In this document: positions 1-9,757 of the stretch, one piece after another
Position numbering within the stretch: position 1 is the stretch's first letter
How the letters are laid out: the number at the start of each line of letters is the position of its first letter
Origin: Brucella oryzae
Lineage (GTDB): Bacteria; Pseudomonadota; Alphaproteobacteria; Rhizobiales; Rhizobiaceae
Reading direction: 5' to 3'
Length of the DNA: 64,000 nt
NCBI GenBank assembly: GCA_012103035.1
Contig: JAAVLL010000002.1
Coordinates: 186,001-250,000, forward strand
Notes under the pieces: generated by a model
What the model was told of the DNA's origin: nothing
The model's input: the letters and a program-made list of their open reading frames with translations, nothing else
Databases searched by the model: none
Position numbers and translations under genes: made by a program

Positions 1-497
1 GCGGCACCCACCGCATTGAGCGCCACGAGACGGGCATCATCGACCCAGCAGTCGGAATATTCAAAACCCTTGGTGTACTGGTCGAGGATCGGCGTGCCTT
101 CCGGGTCACGGCGCAGATCGAGCGTGCGCGTGCCGGGAAGCTTCTTGCGGCCGCCGAGATGGTCATAGAGAAACAGGCCGAGCCGCACCAGCCAGGCCGG
201 GCGGTCCTGTGGGCTGTGCGGCAGCACGAAGCGCATCGGCCAGATGATGTGCGGAGCGGCGTTCAAAAGGACTTCGCGTTCGATCAGCGCTTCACGCACA
301 AGGCGGAACTCATAATATTCGAGATAGCGCAAACCGCCATGCACCAGCTTGCCCGACCGCGATGATGTGCCTTGGGCCAGATCGTCCTTTTCCGCCAGCA
401 CGACCTTGAGGCCGCGCCCGGCAGCGTCGCGGGCCACGCCCGCGCCGTTGATGCCGCCGCCGATTACAAACAGGTCGCAGGTTTCCGGTTCAGCCAT
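1..497 (-). CDS. eryB: EryB-type FAD-dependent tetritol phosphate dehydrogenase (GlpD family), C-terminus cut by window edge
   Basis: Reading leftward from ATG 497-495 there is an open frame of about 165 residues that runs off the window. It begins with an FAD dinucleotide-binding motif (VIGGGINGAGVARDAAGRG, about residues 11-29) followed by SGKLVHGGLRYLEYYEFRLV, the hallmark of the GlpD family. The gene follows eryA by 12 bases in the same direction, which is the eryA-eryB order of the Brucella erythritol operon. EryB there oxidises the erythritol phosphate made by EryA to a tetrulose phosphate. The family and fold are seen; the substrate is inferred from the neighbour. No frameshift is visible in this part. 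Confidence 0.88.
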   Translation of the reverse strand, partial: MAEPETCDLFVIGGGINGAGVARDAAGRGLKVVLAEKDDLAQGTSSRSGKLVHGGLRYLEYYEFRLVREALIEREVLLNAAPHIIWPMRFVLPHSPQDRPAWLVRLGLFLYDHLGGRKKLPGTRTLDLRRDPEGTPILDQYTKGFEYSDCWVDDARLVALNAVGA

Positions 498-509
498 TTC
501 AATGTTTCC

Positions 510-2060
510 TTATTTGCCGGAAGCGAGTTTGTCCCAGACCGGCGCAAGAGCCAGCCGCGCTTCCCGATAGGCAACGAAAAGTTCTTCATAATGCCGTGCA
601 CGTGCCGCATCCGGCGCTTCGCTTGCGCCCAAAAGCGGCTCCACCCATTCGGCGATGCAGTCGTCCATGCTTGGATAGGCACCGATGGCCACCGCAGCCA
701 TCATGGCGGCACCGGCAGCGCCTGCCTCCTCGCGGGCCGAAACGCGCACCGGGGCATTGACCGCTGCGGCAAGGGTGCTGCGCAGCGCTTTTGAGCGCGC
801 CGCGCCGCCAGTAATGCGCAGTTCGGCGGGCATTTCACCCATGGCGGCGTAGCAATCGCGCGTCGCCATGCCGAGCCCTTCCACGACCGAACGCACCAGT
901 TCCGGGAAACGGTCGCGGCTGGAAAGGCCGATGAACCCGGCGCGCGCATCGGCATTCACAAAGGGCCGCGCTCGCCAGCTTCCGAAATGTAAGGGTGATA
1001 GAGGATCGCGCCGGGACGGCTGGCATTGAACCAGCCGTCGAGGCGCGGAATGAGGTCGCCAAGCGAAACCGGCTTGTCCGGCGTCGACATGAGATCGGCT
1101 GCGACCTGCAATATCCAGTCGATATTGATGGTTGCGCCCATATTGGTCTGCACCTGCGTGACAATGCCGGTAATCGGCAGCGCGATGACGTAGCCGGTGC
1201 CTTCCTTGTTCAGATGAATATCGGCGACCGGCTTTGCGCGCATGTGCACGCCTGTGGAACCGATGGTCGAGCATCCCGCGCCCGCCGTGCCGCCGCGAAC
1301 ACCCGCACCGAGCGCTGTCATGGCCATATCCACATAGGCAAGACTCACCGGCGTTCCTGCCCGCAAACCTGTTGCAGCTGCCGCTTCGGGGAAAGCGGAT
1401 GCTGCACTTGCGTCCGTCGATGATCTCCGGCAGCAATCCGCGGCGTTTCGTCAGGCCGAGCGCGTCGATGACGACATCGTCATACTGACGATTGCGGAAA
1501 TTGCCGAAGGTGAAGCTTGCTTCCGAGGGATCGGTGGCGCGAACGCCGGTGAGATTGAGATAGAGCCAGTCCTTGCAGTGAAGGGCGACCTCTGCATTGT
1601 CGAGCAGTTCCGGCGCGATTGTGTCCATATGCGCCATCTGCGCGCCCTGCTGGCAGGTATTCAGCCCGGTTCCGGTCGCTTCAAAGCGCGCGCGGTTCAT
1701 GGGGCCAGCGGCAAGCCGCGTGACGGTCGTTGCCGCGCGGGCATCGAGCCACAACCAGGCATCGCCAACCGGCTGGTTGTCGCGACCGACAAGCCAGGTT
1801 CCGTCACCCTGTCCGGTGACGGCAATCGCGGCGGTGCGTTGGCCAAGGCCCGGCAGCTTGGCGCCAAGATCGCGCAAGGCGCGCGCGCAGTCATGCCATG
1901 TCTGGGAAAGTGATTGCGTGACGGCGCCATGGTCGCCGGTATCGTATTTGTTGCGAACGGCTGCAGACTCGATCTGACGTCCGCTGAGATCGAAAGCGAC
2001 TGCCTTGAGCACGGAAGTGCCCGCGTCGATCCCGATGATGATGTCACCTTTCTCACGCAT
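510..2060 (-). CDS. eryA: Erythritol kinase (FGGY family), frame interrupted by three short homopolymers
   Basis: FGGY carbohydrate kinase phosphorylating erythritol, first step of erythritol catabolism. The N-terminus has the phosphate motif GIDAGTSVLKAVAFDLSG, and GGTAGAGCSTIGSTG and LRITGGAARSKAL lie later in ATP-domain positions. The nominal reading frame stays open, but between about 1430 and 960 it is out of register: the authentic protein (YVDMAMTALGAG... to AGERGP) lies in another frame. Adding one base at each of three runs, GG near 1413 and GGGG near 1388-1391 on the plus strand and GGG at 963-965, restores one protein of about 517 residues, near the 519 I remember for Brucella EryA. 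The start is ATG 2060-2058. A 10-codon leader ORF with a good Shine-Dalgarno overlaps this start (see separate entry). Confidence 0.9.
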   Translation of the reverse strand: MREKGDIIIGIDAGTSVLKAVAFDLSGRQIESAAVRNKYDTGDHGAVTQSLSQTWHDCARALRDLGAKLPGLGQRTAAIAVTGQGDGTWLVGRDNQPVGDAWLWLDARAATTVTRLAAGPMNRARFEATGTGLNTCQQGAQMAHMDTIAPELLDNAEVALHCKDWLYLNLTGVRATDPSEASFTFGNFRNRQYDDVVIDALGLTKRRGLLPEIIDGRKCSIRFPRSGSCNRFAGRNAGESCLCGYGHDSARCGCSRRHGGRGMLDHRFHRRAHARKAGRRYSSEQGRHRLRHRAADYRHCHAGADQYGRNHQYRLDIAGRSRSHVDAGQAGFAWRPHSAPRRLVQCQPSRRDPLSPLHFGSWRARPFVNADARAGFIGLSSRDRFPELVRSVVEGLGMATRDCYAAMGEMPAELRITGGAARSKALRSTLAAAVNAPVRVSAREEAGAAGAAMMAAVAIGAYPSMDDCIAEWVEPLLGASEAPDAARARHYEELFVAYREARLALAPVWDKLASGK

Positions 2061-2085
2061 GGCGGATATGTGCTTTCATTGACAT
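2053..2085 (-). other. Possible 10-codon leader ORF overlapping the eryA start
   Basis: On the minus strand a GGGAGG ribosome-binding site (about 2098-2093) precedes an ATG that encodes MSMKAHIRHA and then TGA. The TGA overlaps the first codons of eryA (ATGCGTGA). The eryA ATG itself has no good Shine-Dalgarno of its own, so translational coupling from the leader is possible. Alternatively a homopolymer error hides a longer N-terminus of EryA. The geometry is seen; the function is inferred. Confidence 0.35.
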
Positions 2086-2630
2086 TTGGATTCCTCCCGC
2101 GACTGAAAATACGTCGCTCCCAGCCCCGTTTATAATGAAGTCGGGCAATGGCGTATGCCGGAGATAACATAACGCTATCAGCTTGTCTGTAAAATTTTCG
2201 AGAGAGCGAATTTTTTCACCAAAGAGTGATTGTGGGGAAAATCGCTATGCGTTCAAGCGCGTGCCTGGTTTCGTTTTCTTCAATCCATCGTCTTTTATTA
2301 TCCGCTGAATTGTCCTCAATATACTGAAAACAAACGATAAAAATTGCAATTTCAATTGGTGTCCGGTTTGGCTTTTCTGGAAAACAGTGCACTGTGAATA
2401 GCACGTGCAGTAGCGAATTATGTAGTGGATTTCACTAGTCCGTGATCGGGATTCGGCGTGAAATTGTGCTAATTCACCGGTGTTTCGAAAACATCCGATT
2501 GACAGCTTTCGAGCTTTATAACATCATTATTGGAGTTAATAACACGCCGCTATCATAAGTTCCGATTGCGGCGCATCTGTTTCCAGGATGCACGGAGGAG
2601 CGGGGCCCTGGAATTCATGTGGAGGCTATC
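2086..2630. promoter_or_regulatory. Divergent intergenic region between eryA and the sugar ABC importer
   Basis: About 550 AT-rich bases with no convincing protein frame. It must hold the eryA promoter (leftward) and the importer promoter (rightward). A TTGACA hexamer at 2499-2504 is the best -35 candidate for the rightward promoter, but no good -10 lies at the usual distance. I could not identify an operator with confidence. In Brucella the regulator EryD acts on the ery operon; its gene is not in this window. Confidence 0.4.
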
Positions 2631-2729
2631 ATGATCACGTCCGTCGCATCCTGCACCGCTTTGGCGGAGGCTTTCGCCTATCCGGCAAGCCCGATGGGTT
2701 TGGTCGAGGGTGGTCTCCAGGCGGTTTAA
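2631..2729 (+). CDS. Small ORF (32 codons) with a strong ribosome-binding site upstream of the importer operon
   Basis: ATG 2631 is preceded by GTGGAGG about eight bases upstream, a better initiation site than many annotated genes here. The frame encodes 32 residues (MITSVASCTALAEAF... ending GLQAV) and stops at TAA 2727-2729, about 60 bases before the DUF2291 gene. It could be a leader peptide, a small protein, or the remnant of a longer frame broken by a homopolymer error. I do not recognise it and assign no function. Confidence 0.35.
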   Translation: MITSVASCTALAEAFAYPASPMGLVEGGLQAV

Positions 2730-2790
2730 TACAGCCGCATCATCCGTTTCCATAACGACAATCCGGCAGAATTGCTGAAGGCGTTTGATA

Positions 2791-3443
2791 ATGAGTGCAC
2801 AAACCAGTCAAGTTTCACAAAACCCGCCAGGCTGAGCCGCGCCGTCGTCTGGAGCGTGATCGCTGCGGTTGTGGTTGTCGGTGCGATTGCTTTCGACACG
2901 AAGGTCGTGAAGATCGGGTCTGATTCCGATGTGCGCCAGCAGGCTTTCTCTCCCGATGCCTATGGCGCTTCCGAATTTCCCAAGGTGAAGGCCAGCGTTG
3001 AGCAGCGTGCCGTGGATGCTGTTGAAGTTGGAACGGCTCTTGCCGCCGACAAGGCAGCAGCCGGAAAGAAATATGGCGTGGGCGACGTCAATCCGGTTGT
3101 CCCGGTCAAGTTCACGGGTACGGTGGAAGAGCGCAAGTCCAACTACAATATCGTGAAGGTCGACGGCCTGCCTGAAGGCATGGTTATCCGTGTCCAGACC
3201 GGCCCTGCCGTCAACGGCACCGATCTGCGCGATGCGACCGGCGAAATCCAGTTCGGCCAGTTCAAGAACCAAATCGAATACCAGAATGCCGGTTCTGCCC
3301 TGAACAACGAGATGAAGAAACAGGTGCTTTCGGGCGTCGATGTCGAGAATCTCACCGGCAAGACCATATCGGTGGTCGGCGTGTTCAAGGTCGTCAATCC
3401 GAAGAACTGGCTCGTCACGCCGGTAGGGCTTGAAGTCAAATGA
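2791..3443 (+). CDS. DUF2291 periplasmic or lipoprotein-like accessory protein of the erythritol importer
   Basis: A protein of about 217 residues with one N-terminal transmembrane segment (VVWSVIAAVVVVGAIAF) and a soluble domain that looks like DUF2291, a family found beside ribose-type ABC importers. ATG 2791 has GAAGG about 10 bases upstream, but its frame hits a stop after 14 codons. Adding one G at GG 2830-2831 joins it to the long frame (SRAVVW...). Without that correction the frame would start at TTG 2772. The stop overlaps the ATPase start by four bases (ATGA at 3440), so the two are translationally coupled. The biochemical role of DUF2291 is unknown. Confidence 0.75.
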
Positions 3444-4980
3444 GCACGGCTTCCAAAATCGAAGGCAAAAACGGCGATGTCGTTCTTGCCGCGCATAACG
3501 TTGCCAAATCCTACGGTCGCATTCATGCCTTGAAGGGCGTGAATTTCGAAATTCGCCGTGGTCAGGTCACGACGCTTTTCGGTGAAAACGGTGCTGGCAA
3601 ATCGACGTTGATGAAAGTGCTTTCGGGCGTCATCCAGCCGACCTCCGGCACGATCATTCTTGACGGCAAGCCGGTGACGTTCAATTCGTCCACCGAAGCG
3701 CGCGATCTCGGCATCTCGATCATCCATCAGGAATTGAGCCTCGCACCCAATATGAACGTGCGCGACAACATCTTCATGGGACGTGAAATCCGCACCGCCA
3801 CCGGCGTCGATTTCGCCGAGGAAGAACGGCTGACGCGTGAGCTTCTGAAGGAACTGGAAGAAGACATCGACCCGCTGACGCCGGTCGAGGAACTTCGTCT
3901 CGGCCAGCAGCAGGTCGTTGAAATCGCCCGCGCTCTTTCGGTCAATTCGCGCATTCTCATCATGGACGAGCCGACATCGGCGCTCAGCGCCTCGGAAGTC
4001 GAGGTTCTGTTCAAGGTGATCCGCGATCTGACGGCGCGCGGCGTCGCCATCGTCTATATTTCGCATCATCTGGAAGAAGCCTTGCAGATCACCGATCATG
4101 CGGTGGTGCTGCGCGACGGAACCATGACGGCCTATGCGCCGCGCGCGGAAATCGATCTGGAATGGATCGTGCGCAACATGGTCGGCGAGAACTTCGATCT
4201 CGGCTCGCCGCCGACCGGCTATGACTGGGGCGATGTTGCGCTTTCGGTTGAGAACCTGACCGTTCCCGATCCGGCTGGCGCGGGTTTCTCGCTGGTCGAC
4301 CGCATGTCACTCAATGTGCGTGCGGGCGAAATCGTCTGCATTTACGGTCTCATGGGTGCCGGTCGTACGGAGCTTCTGGAAACGGTTGCCGGTCGTCTCA
4401 GGGCAAGCGGCGGACGCATTCTGCTGAAAGGGCAGGATATTTCCGGTCTCACCATCGCTGAACGTATCGAAAAGGGACTCGTGTTGGTGCCGGAAGATCG
4501 CCAGCGCGACGGTCTCGTTCAGACGATGACGGTCGGCAAGAACCTGTCGCTCGCCAGCATTGCCGAAATGACCAAGGGTCTTTTCACATCGCGCAAGCGC
4601 GAAAAGCAGATTGTCGATCAGTCGATCAGGAATGTGCACATCAAGACGGACGGCGGCGAAGCCTCGGTTCGCTCTCCGGCGGCAACCAGCAGAAGGTTGT
4701 GATCGGCAAGATGCTGGCAACCGAGCCGGAGGTCATCCTGCTCGATGAGCCGAGCCGCGGCATCGACATTGGCGCAAAAGCGGAAGTGTTCAAGCTTCTG
4801 GCCGAAAAGGCAAAGCAGGGGCTGGCCGTGGTCTACACGACTTCGGAAGTCGGCGAATGCCTCAGCATCGCGCATCGTATCATCGTCATGCACCGTGGAC
4901 GCATCTCCGCCGAATTCGGATCGGACGTGTCCAAGGAGAAGATCATGGCCGCCTCGGGCGAAGCCATGGTCGGTCACTAA
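3440..4980 (+). CDS. eryE: Sugar/polyol ABC importer ATPase with two ABC domains (EryE-type)
   Basis: Ribose-type (RbsA-like) duplicated ATPase of about 513 residues, powering uptake of erythritol or a related polyol. The first domain has Walker A GENGAGKST, signature-like LRLGQQQVVEIA and Walker B ILIMDEPTSAL. The second has a degenerate Walker A (LMGAGRTELL), LSGGNQQKVVIGKM and ILLDEPSRGIDIGAKAE. The frame breaks just before the second signature; adding one G at GG 4666-4667 turns SVRSPAATS into SGSLSGGNQQK and gives one continuous protein. It sits between the DUF2291 gene and the permease. The ery symbol follows the erythritol importer naming used in Rhizobiales and is less certain than the family. 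Confidence 0.88.
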
Positions 4981-5003
4981 AATAGTTATGGAGCACTGAT
5001 AGA

Positions 5004-6043
5004 ATGTCAGTCACGAGCACCAACAAAGAAACAGCGGCTCCGAACGGCGCGAAGCGAAAACCCGGCATCGTGCATCTGCTGCTCGAAGGTCGTGCATTCT
5101 TTGCGCTGATCGCGATCATCGCCGTCTTCTCGTTCCTTTCGCCTTATTATTTCACGGTCGGCAACTTCCTCATCATGTCGTCGCATGTGGCCATTTTCGG
5201 CCTTCTCGCGATTGGTATGCTGCTTGTCATCCTCAATGGCGGCATCGATCTTTCCGTTGGCTCCACATTGGGGCTGGCCGGTGTGGTCGCCGGGTTCCTG
5301 ATGCAGGGTGTGACCTTGCAGGAATTCGGCATCATCCTTTATTTCCCGGTCTGGGCCGTGGTTCTCATTACCTGTGCGCTCGGCGCGTTCGTCGGCGCGG
5401 TCAATGGGGTGCTGATCGCCTATCTGCGCGTTCCGGCCTTCGTTGCGACGCTCGGCGTTCTCTATTGCGCGCGCGGCGTGGCGCTTCTCATGACCAATGG
5501 CCTGACCTACAACAATCTCGGCGGACGTCCGGAGCTTGGCAATACGGGCTTTGACTGGCTTGGCTTCAACAAGCTGTTCGGCGTGCCGATCGGCGTTCTG
5601 GTTCTGGCGGTTCTCGCCATCATCTGCGCCATCGTTCTCAACCGCACCGCATTCGGCCGCTGGCTCTATGCATCGGGCGGTAACGAACGTGCGGCTGAAC
5701 TGTCCGGCGTTCCGGTCAAGCGCGTCAAGGTGTCGGTCTATGTCATTTCCGGCATCTGCGCAGCCATTGCAGGTCTGGTTCTTTCTTCGCAGCTCACGTC
5801 GGCTGGTCCGACGGCAGGCACCACCTACGAACTGACGGCAATTGCTGCCGTGGTTATCGGTGGCGCTGCGCTCACTGGGGGCGCGGTACTATACAGGGCA
5901 CGCTTCTCGGCGCTTTCGTGATCGGTTTCCTTTCCGACGGCCTCGTGATTATCGGCGTGTCCTCCTACTGGCAGACCGTCTTTACCGGCGCGGTGATCGT
6001 GCTCGCGGTTCTGCTCAACAGCATTCAATACTCCCGGCGATGA
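5004..6043 (+). CDS. eryF: Sugar/polyol ABC importer permease (RbsC family)
   Basis: Inner-membrane permease of about 347 residues with many hydrophobic segments and the conserved NGGIDLSVGSTLGLAGVVAG motif of the ribose/xylose permease family. The frame leaves register at the G run 5877-5881; adding one G gives ALTGGRGTIQGTLLGAFVIG and continues to TGA 6041-6043. It follows the ATPase by 23 bases and precedes the binding protein, so these form one importer. The substrate (erythritol) is inferred from the divergent eryAB genes. Confidence 0.87.
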
Positions 6044-6204
6044 TCGATAGCGGCTCTGTCCACCGTTCCGGATGGAGCCGCGAAAACAGCCGGGTGTATC
6101 GAAAGACTTCCAGGAAGGCACAAGATCTCGAAAACGGCCTGATGGAAATGAGTACCGCCGGGGAACCGGCATAACGCAAACGAAAATGTTAAGGGAGTGA
6201 GACC

Positions 6205-7152
6205 ATGTTCAAGAAGGGAATGCGCGTTCTGTTCGCCGCTGCGGCAGCGTTGCCTCTCATCGCCAGCACCGCTTGGGCCGAAGGACTGATGACGATCATC
6301 GTCAACGATCCGTCCAACCCGTACTGGTACACGGAAGGCGAGATCGCCAAGAAGACTGCTGAAGGTCTCGGCTACAAGGCTGTTGTCGGCGGCCACAAGG
6401 GCGACACCAACACCGAAAGCAACCTGATCGACACGGCTATCACCAACAAGTCGGTCGCCATCATTCTCGATCCGGCCAATGCGGACGGTTCGGTCGGTGC
6501 GGTCAAGCGTGCAATCGCCGCCAACATCCCGGTTTTCCTCGTCAACGCGGAAATCAACCAGGAAGGTCTGGCCAAGGCACAGCTCGTTTCCAACAACGCA
6601 CAGGGTGCCGCTCTTGGTGCCACCCAGTGGGTCGAAAGCGTTGGCGACAAGGGCAAATATGTCGAGCTGTTCGGTTCACCATCGGACAACAACGCCGCAA
6701 CGCGCTCGAACGGCTATGAAACCGTTCTATCGCAATATCCCGATCTGGTGAAGGCCGGTCAGGACGTTGCCAACTGGGACCGCACCCAGGGCCATGACAA
6801 GATGCAGGCTCTGCTTCAGGCCAATCCGGACATCATCGGCGTCATCTCCGGTAATGACGAAATGGCTCTGGGCGCAATTGCTGCTCTGAAGAAAGCTGGC
6901 AAGCTGGATCAGGTGAAGGTCGGTGGTTTCGACGGTTCGCCGGATGCGGTTGCAGCCATCAAGGCGGGTGAACTGCAGTACACCGTTCTGCAGCCGGTTG
7001 CCGTGTTCTCGGAAGCTGCCGTCAAGCAGGCCGACAACTTCATCAAGACCGGCAAGACCGGTGTGGATCATGAAAAGCAGCTCTTCGACTGCATTCTGAT
7101 CACCAAGGACAATGTCGACAAGTACACCTCGCCGTTCGTTCTCGAACAGTAA
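6205..7152 (+). CDS. eryG: Periplasmic sugar/polyol-binding protein of the erythritol importer
   Basis: An intact protein of 315 residues with a Sec signal peptide (FAAAAALPLIASTAWA, cleavage near residue 26) followed by a ribose-binding-like domain of the Peripla_BP_4 type. Typical features are IIVNDPSNPYW at the start of the mature domain, VISGNDEMALGAIAALKKAG, and VGGFDGSPDAVAAIKAGE. The start ATG 6205 has GGGAG about nine bases upstream. This is the last gene of the importer operon and is followed directly by a strong hairpin. Confidence 0.9.
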   Translation: MFKKGMRVLFAAAAALPLIASTAWAEGLMTIIVNDPSNPYWYTEGEIAKKTAEGLGYKAVVGGHKGDTNTESNLIDTAITNKSVAIILDPANADGSVGAVKRAIAANIPVFLVNAEINQEGLAKAQLVSNNAQGAALGATQWVESVGDKGKYVELFGSPSDNNAATRSNGYETVLSQYPDLVKAGQDVANWDRTQGHDKMQALLQANPDIIGVISGNDEMALGAIAALKKAGKLDQVKVGGFDGSPDAVAAIKAGELQYTVLQPVAVFSEAAVKQADNFIKTGKTGVDHEKQLFDCILITKDNVDKYTSPFVLEQ

Positions 7153-7163
7153 GGTTTGAAAAG

Positions 7164-7200
7164 ACGCATCCCGGAAGCCAATAGCGCTTTCGGGATGCGT
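7164..7200 (+). terminator. Hairpin terminator after the binding-protein gene
   Basis: Arms 7164-7178 and 7186-7200 pair over 15 positions with one mismatch around a seven-base loop. The T tract that follows is weak (ATTCT). Its position 11 bases after the stop supports a transcription terminator or a 3' stabilising stem separating the importer from the DeoR module. Confidence 0.65.
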
Positions 7201-7334
7201 ATTCTAAGTCCCTCTCCTCAATAAAGTCCCATGCAATCACTCGCTGGATTTTGGGGCTGAAGACCGCGCAATATAAAGCCTATCAGGCGATTCCGAAGCT
7301 TTCGGAACGCGCAAGCAAGGGACAAGTGACAGGC

Positions 7335-8203
7335 ATGGCAGTGAGCAACAAAGCAAGCATTGACAAGCTGATGACGAATGGCCTCACGACGGGGCAGGTG
7401 CCGAACGATAGCCGGCATGCGCGTCAGCTGATCCGGCGCCAGCAGATTGCGGAAACTGTAATGGCCGAAGGCTCGATGCGTATCGAGGACCTCACCGAAC
7501 GGTTCGGCATCAGCCTGATGACAGCGCATCGCGATGTCGATGAACTGGTAAGCCGTGGCTTGTTTCGCAAGTCGCGCGGCATCGTGTCGGCTGCGCCCAC
7601 AAGCCTGATCGAGGCAAGCGATCTTTATCGCGTCACCCGCCAGTCGGAAGAAAAGAAACTGATCGCTGAAGCTGCAATGCAGTTCGTTGAGCCGGGACAG
7701 GCCATTTTCTTCGACGATTCCACCACTGTCCTGCAAATGGTGCCGCATCTGCCGGGCAAGGGACCGCTCACAGTTATTACCAACTCGCTGATCCTGATGA
7801 ATGAGGTACGTGACATCAAGGATGTGACGCTGCTCGGTCTTGGCGGTCAGCTCTATAACTGGTGCAACGCATTCGTCGGCGGCATGACGATCCATGAAAT
7901 TCGTCGTCTTCGCGCCGATGTGGCCTTCATTTCGATTGCTGCGATCACTGACGATCTTCTGTTCCACCAGTCGCCGGAAATGGTGGAGACCAAGCGCGCC
8001 ATGCTGGACTGTGCCGCCAGGCGTATTCTTCTGGCCGATCACACAAAATTCGAGCGCCGGGCGCTGCACAATTTCGGTGCGCTCAGCGACTTCGATGTCG
8101 TGATTGTCGACGAAAAACGCCCTTCGCGCATATCGAGCGCATGGAAGCGCAAGGCATCAACGTGGTGGTTGCCCGCGCTGGAACAGGCGGAAAGCAAGAA
8201 TAG
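7335..8203 (+). CDS. DeoR-family transcriptional regulator of the adjacent kinase module
   Basis: A repressor of about 289 residues. The N-terminal winged helix-turn-helix reads RQQIAETVMAEGSMRIEDLT then FGISLMTAHRDVDELVSRG; the C-terminal sugar-phosphate sensing domain includes DDSTTVLQM, VITNSLILMNEV and LLADHTKFERRAL. The frame breaks at A run 8113-8117; adding one A gives DEKTPFAHIERMEAQGINVV and a stop at TAG 8201-8203. ATG 7335 was chosen (AAGGGA about 12 bases upstream); the frame is open further upstream. It precedes a kinase and a GlpD-like gene on the same strand and most likely controls them. Ligand unknown. Confidence 0.82.
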
Positions 8204-8232
8204 CCCGCGCATACTTATCAGGAATACGATAC

Positions 8233-9744
8233 ATGCCTTCTCTGCTCGGAATCGACAGCGGACTGACCGTCACCAAAGCCGTATTGTTCGATGTTGACGG
8301 AACCACCCTTGCCGTTGCCCGCCGCCGCGTGGCGCAATCGCTGCCGCGCCCGCGCCATGTCGAACGCGACATGGATGAATTCTGGAGTGCGACCGCCGAT
8401 GCGATTGCGGAAGTCATCGCCAAAAGCGGGCGGCCTGCCTCCGATATTCTGGCAATCGCCACCACAGCGCATGGTGATGGCATCTACATGCTCGACAAGG
8501 ATCGCCGTCCGCTTGGCGCAGGCATATTGTCGCTCGACAGCCGCGCTGTCGATGTTGCGGAGCGCTGGGTCAATAGTCCGTTGCAGAGCAGGCCATAACC
8601 ATCACCGGCCAGCTTCCCCATGCATCGGCACCATCGGCCATTCTGGCATGGGTGAAGGAAAACGAACCGGAACGCTATGGCCGCATTGCGCATGTGATCG
8701 CCTGCAAGGACTGGCTGCGCTTTTGCCTGACCGGCGATGTCGGCACGGATCGCACGGAAGCCTCGACCTCCTTCACCGATGTCAACACGCAGGAATATTC
8801 GAAAGAAGCGCTCGCCCTTTTCGGGCTCGATGCGCTTTGGGATGCCCTACCGCCCATGTCGCGTTCCGATGAAATCGTCGGCAGCGTCTCGGCTGAATGC
8901 GCGGAACGTACCGGCCTTATCGCCGGAACGCCGGTTGTTGGCGGCTTGCACGATGTCACCGCTTCAGCGCTTGGCGTCGGCGGGCTTGGCATCGGGACCG
9001 TTGCCGTGGTTGCCGGGACCTATTCCATCAACGAAACACTGTCTTCCGAACCGCGTGTCGACAAAAGCTGGTTCTGCCGCAACGGCATTGCGCCGGGCGA
9101 ATGGAACAATATGTCGATCTCGCCCGCATCGACGGCCAATTATGACTGGTTCCTCGACAGGCTCTGCCCGGCAGAACGGCGCGAGGCGGAAGAAACAGGG
9201 CGCTCGATCCATGATATGCTGCGCCCGGAAATCGATGCGGCATTGGCGAAGCCTTCGACAGCGATGTTCCATCCTTATCTTTTCGGATCGCCCTATGGAG
9301 CGATGGCAAGCGGCGCCTTCTTCGGTCTGCGCGGCTGGCAGGACCGGGGCGACATGCTGCGCGCCGTATGGGAAGGCATTGCCTTCAATCATCGCATTCA
9401 TGTCGATTACCTGAAGGACGGGTTTGCAATCTCCGCCGCGCGCCTCACCGGCGGCGTGTCGCGTAGCCCGGCTTTCGCGCAGATGTTTGCCAATGTCCTC
9501 GGTATGCCCGTTACCGTCACGGATACGGACGAGGCGGCGGCGTGGGGGCTGCACTTTGCGCTGGCAAGGGGCCGGTGTCTTTGCCGATGTCTACAGCGAT
9601 CCGCGCGATCTCGACGCCATAGGCCGCACCTATGAACCGGATGCAGCGCGAAGCGCGCTTTATGAAAAGCGCTATCAGCTTTTCAAGGAGATCGCATCTG
9701 CGCTTGGGCCGGTCTGGCCAAAGATCGAAGCTCTTGCGGATTGA
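8233..9744 (+). CDS. FGGY-family carbohydrate kinase (second polyol kinase of the window)
   Basis: A kinase of about 504 residues related to xylulokinase and L-xylulose kinase. It shows GIDSGLTVTKAVLFDVDGT at the N-terminus, CKDWLRFCLTGDVGTDRTEA, VVGGLHDVTASALG, VVAGTYSINE and ARLTGGVSRSPAFAQM. Three one-base shifts break it: CC 8578-8579, GGGGG 9544-9548 and GGGG 9568-9571; adding a base to each gives AERWVNSPVAEQAITITG and DEAAAWGAALCAGKGAGVFA. It is a paralogue of eryA, placed beside a paralogue of eryB. The substrate is not evident, a C4-C5 polyol or ketose being most likely. Confidence 0.8.
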
Positions 9745-9757
9745 AGGACAAGGCGCG

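Noticed and set aside
2808..4099. Long open frames on the minus strand opposite the importer genes (up to 318 codons)
   Set aside because: They mirror the codon structure of clear ABC-transporter genes on the plus strand and contain no recognisable domain or ribosome-binding site.
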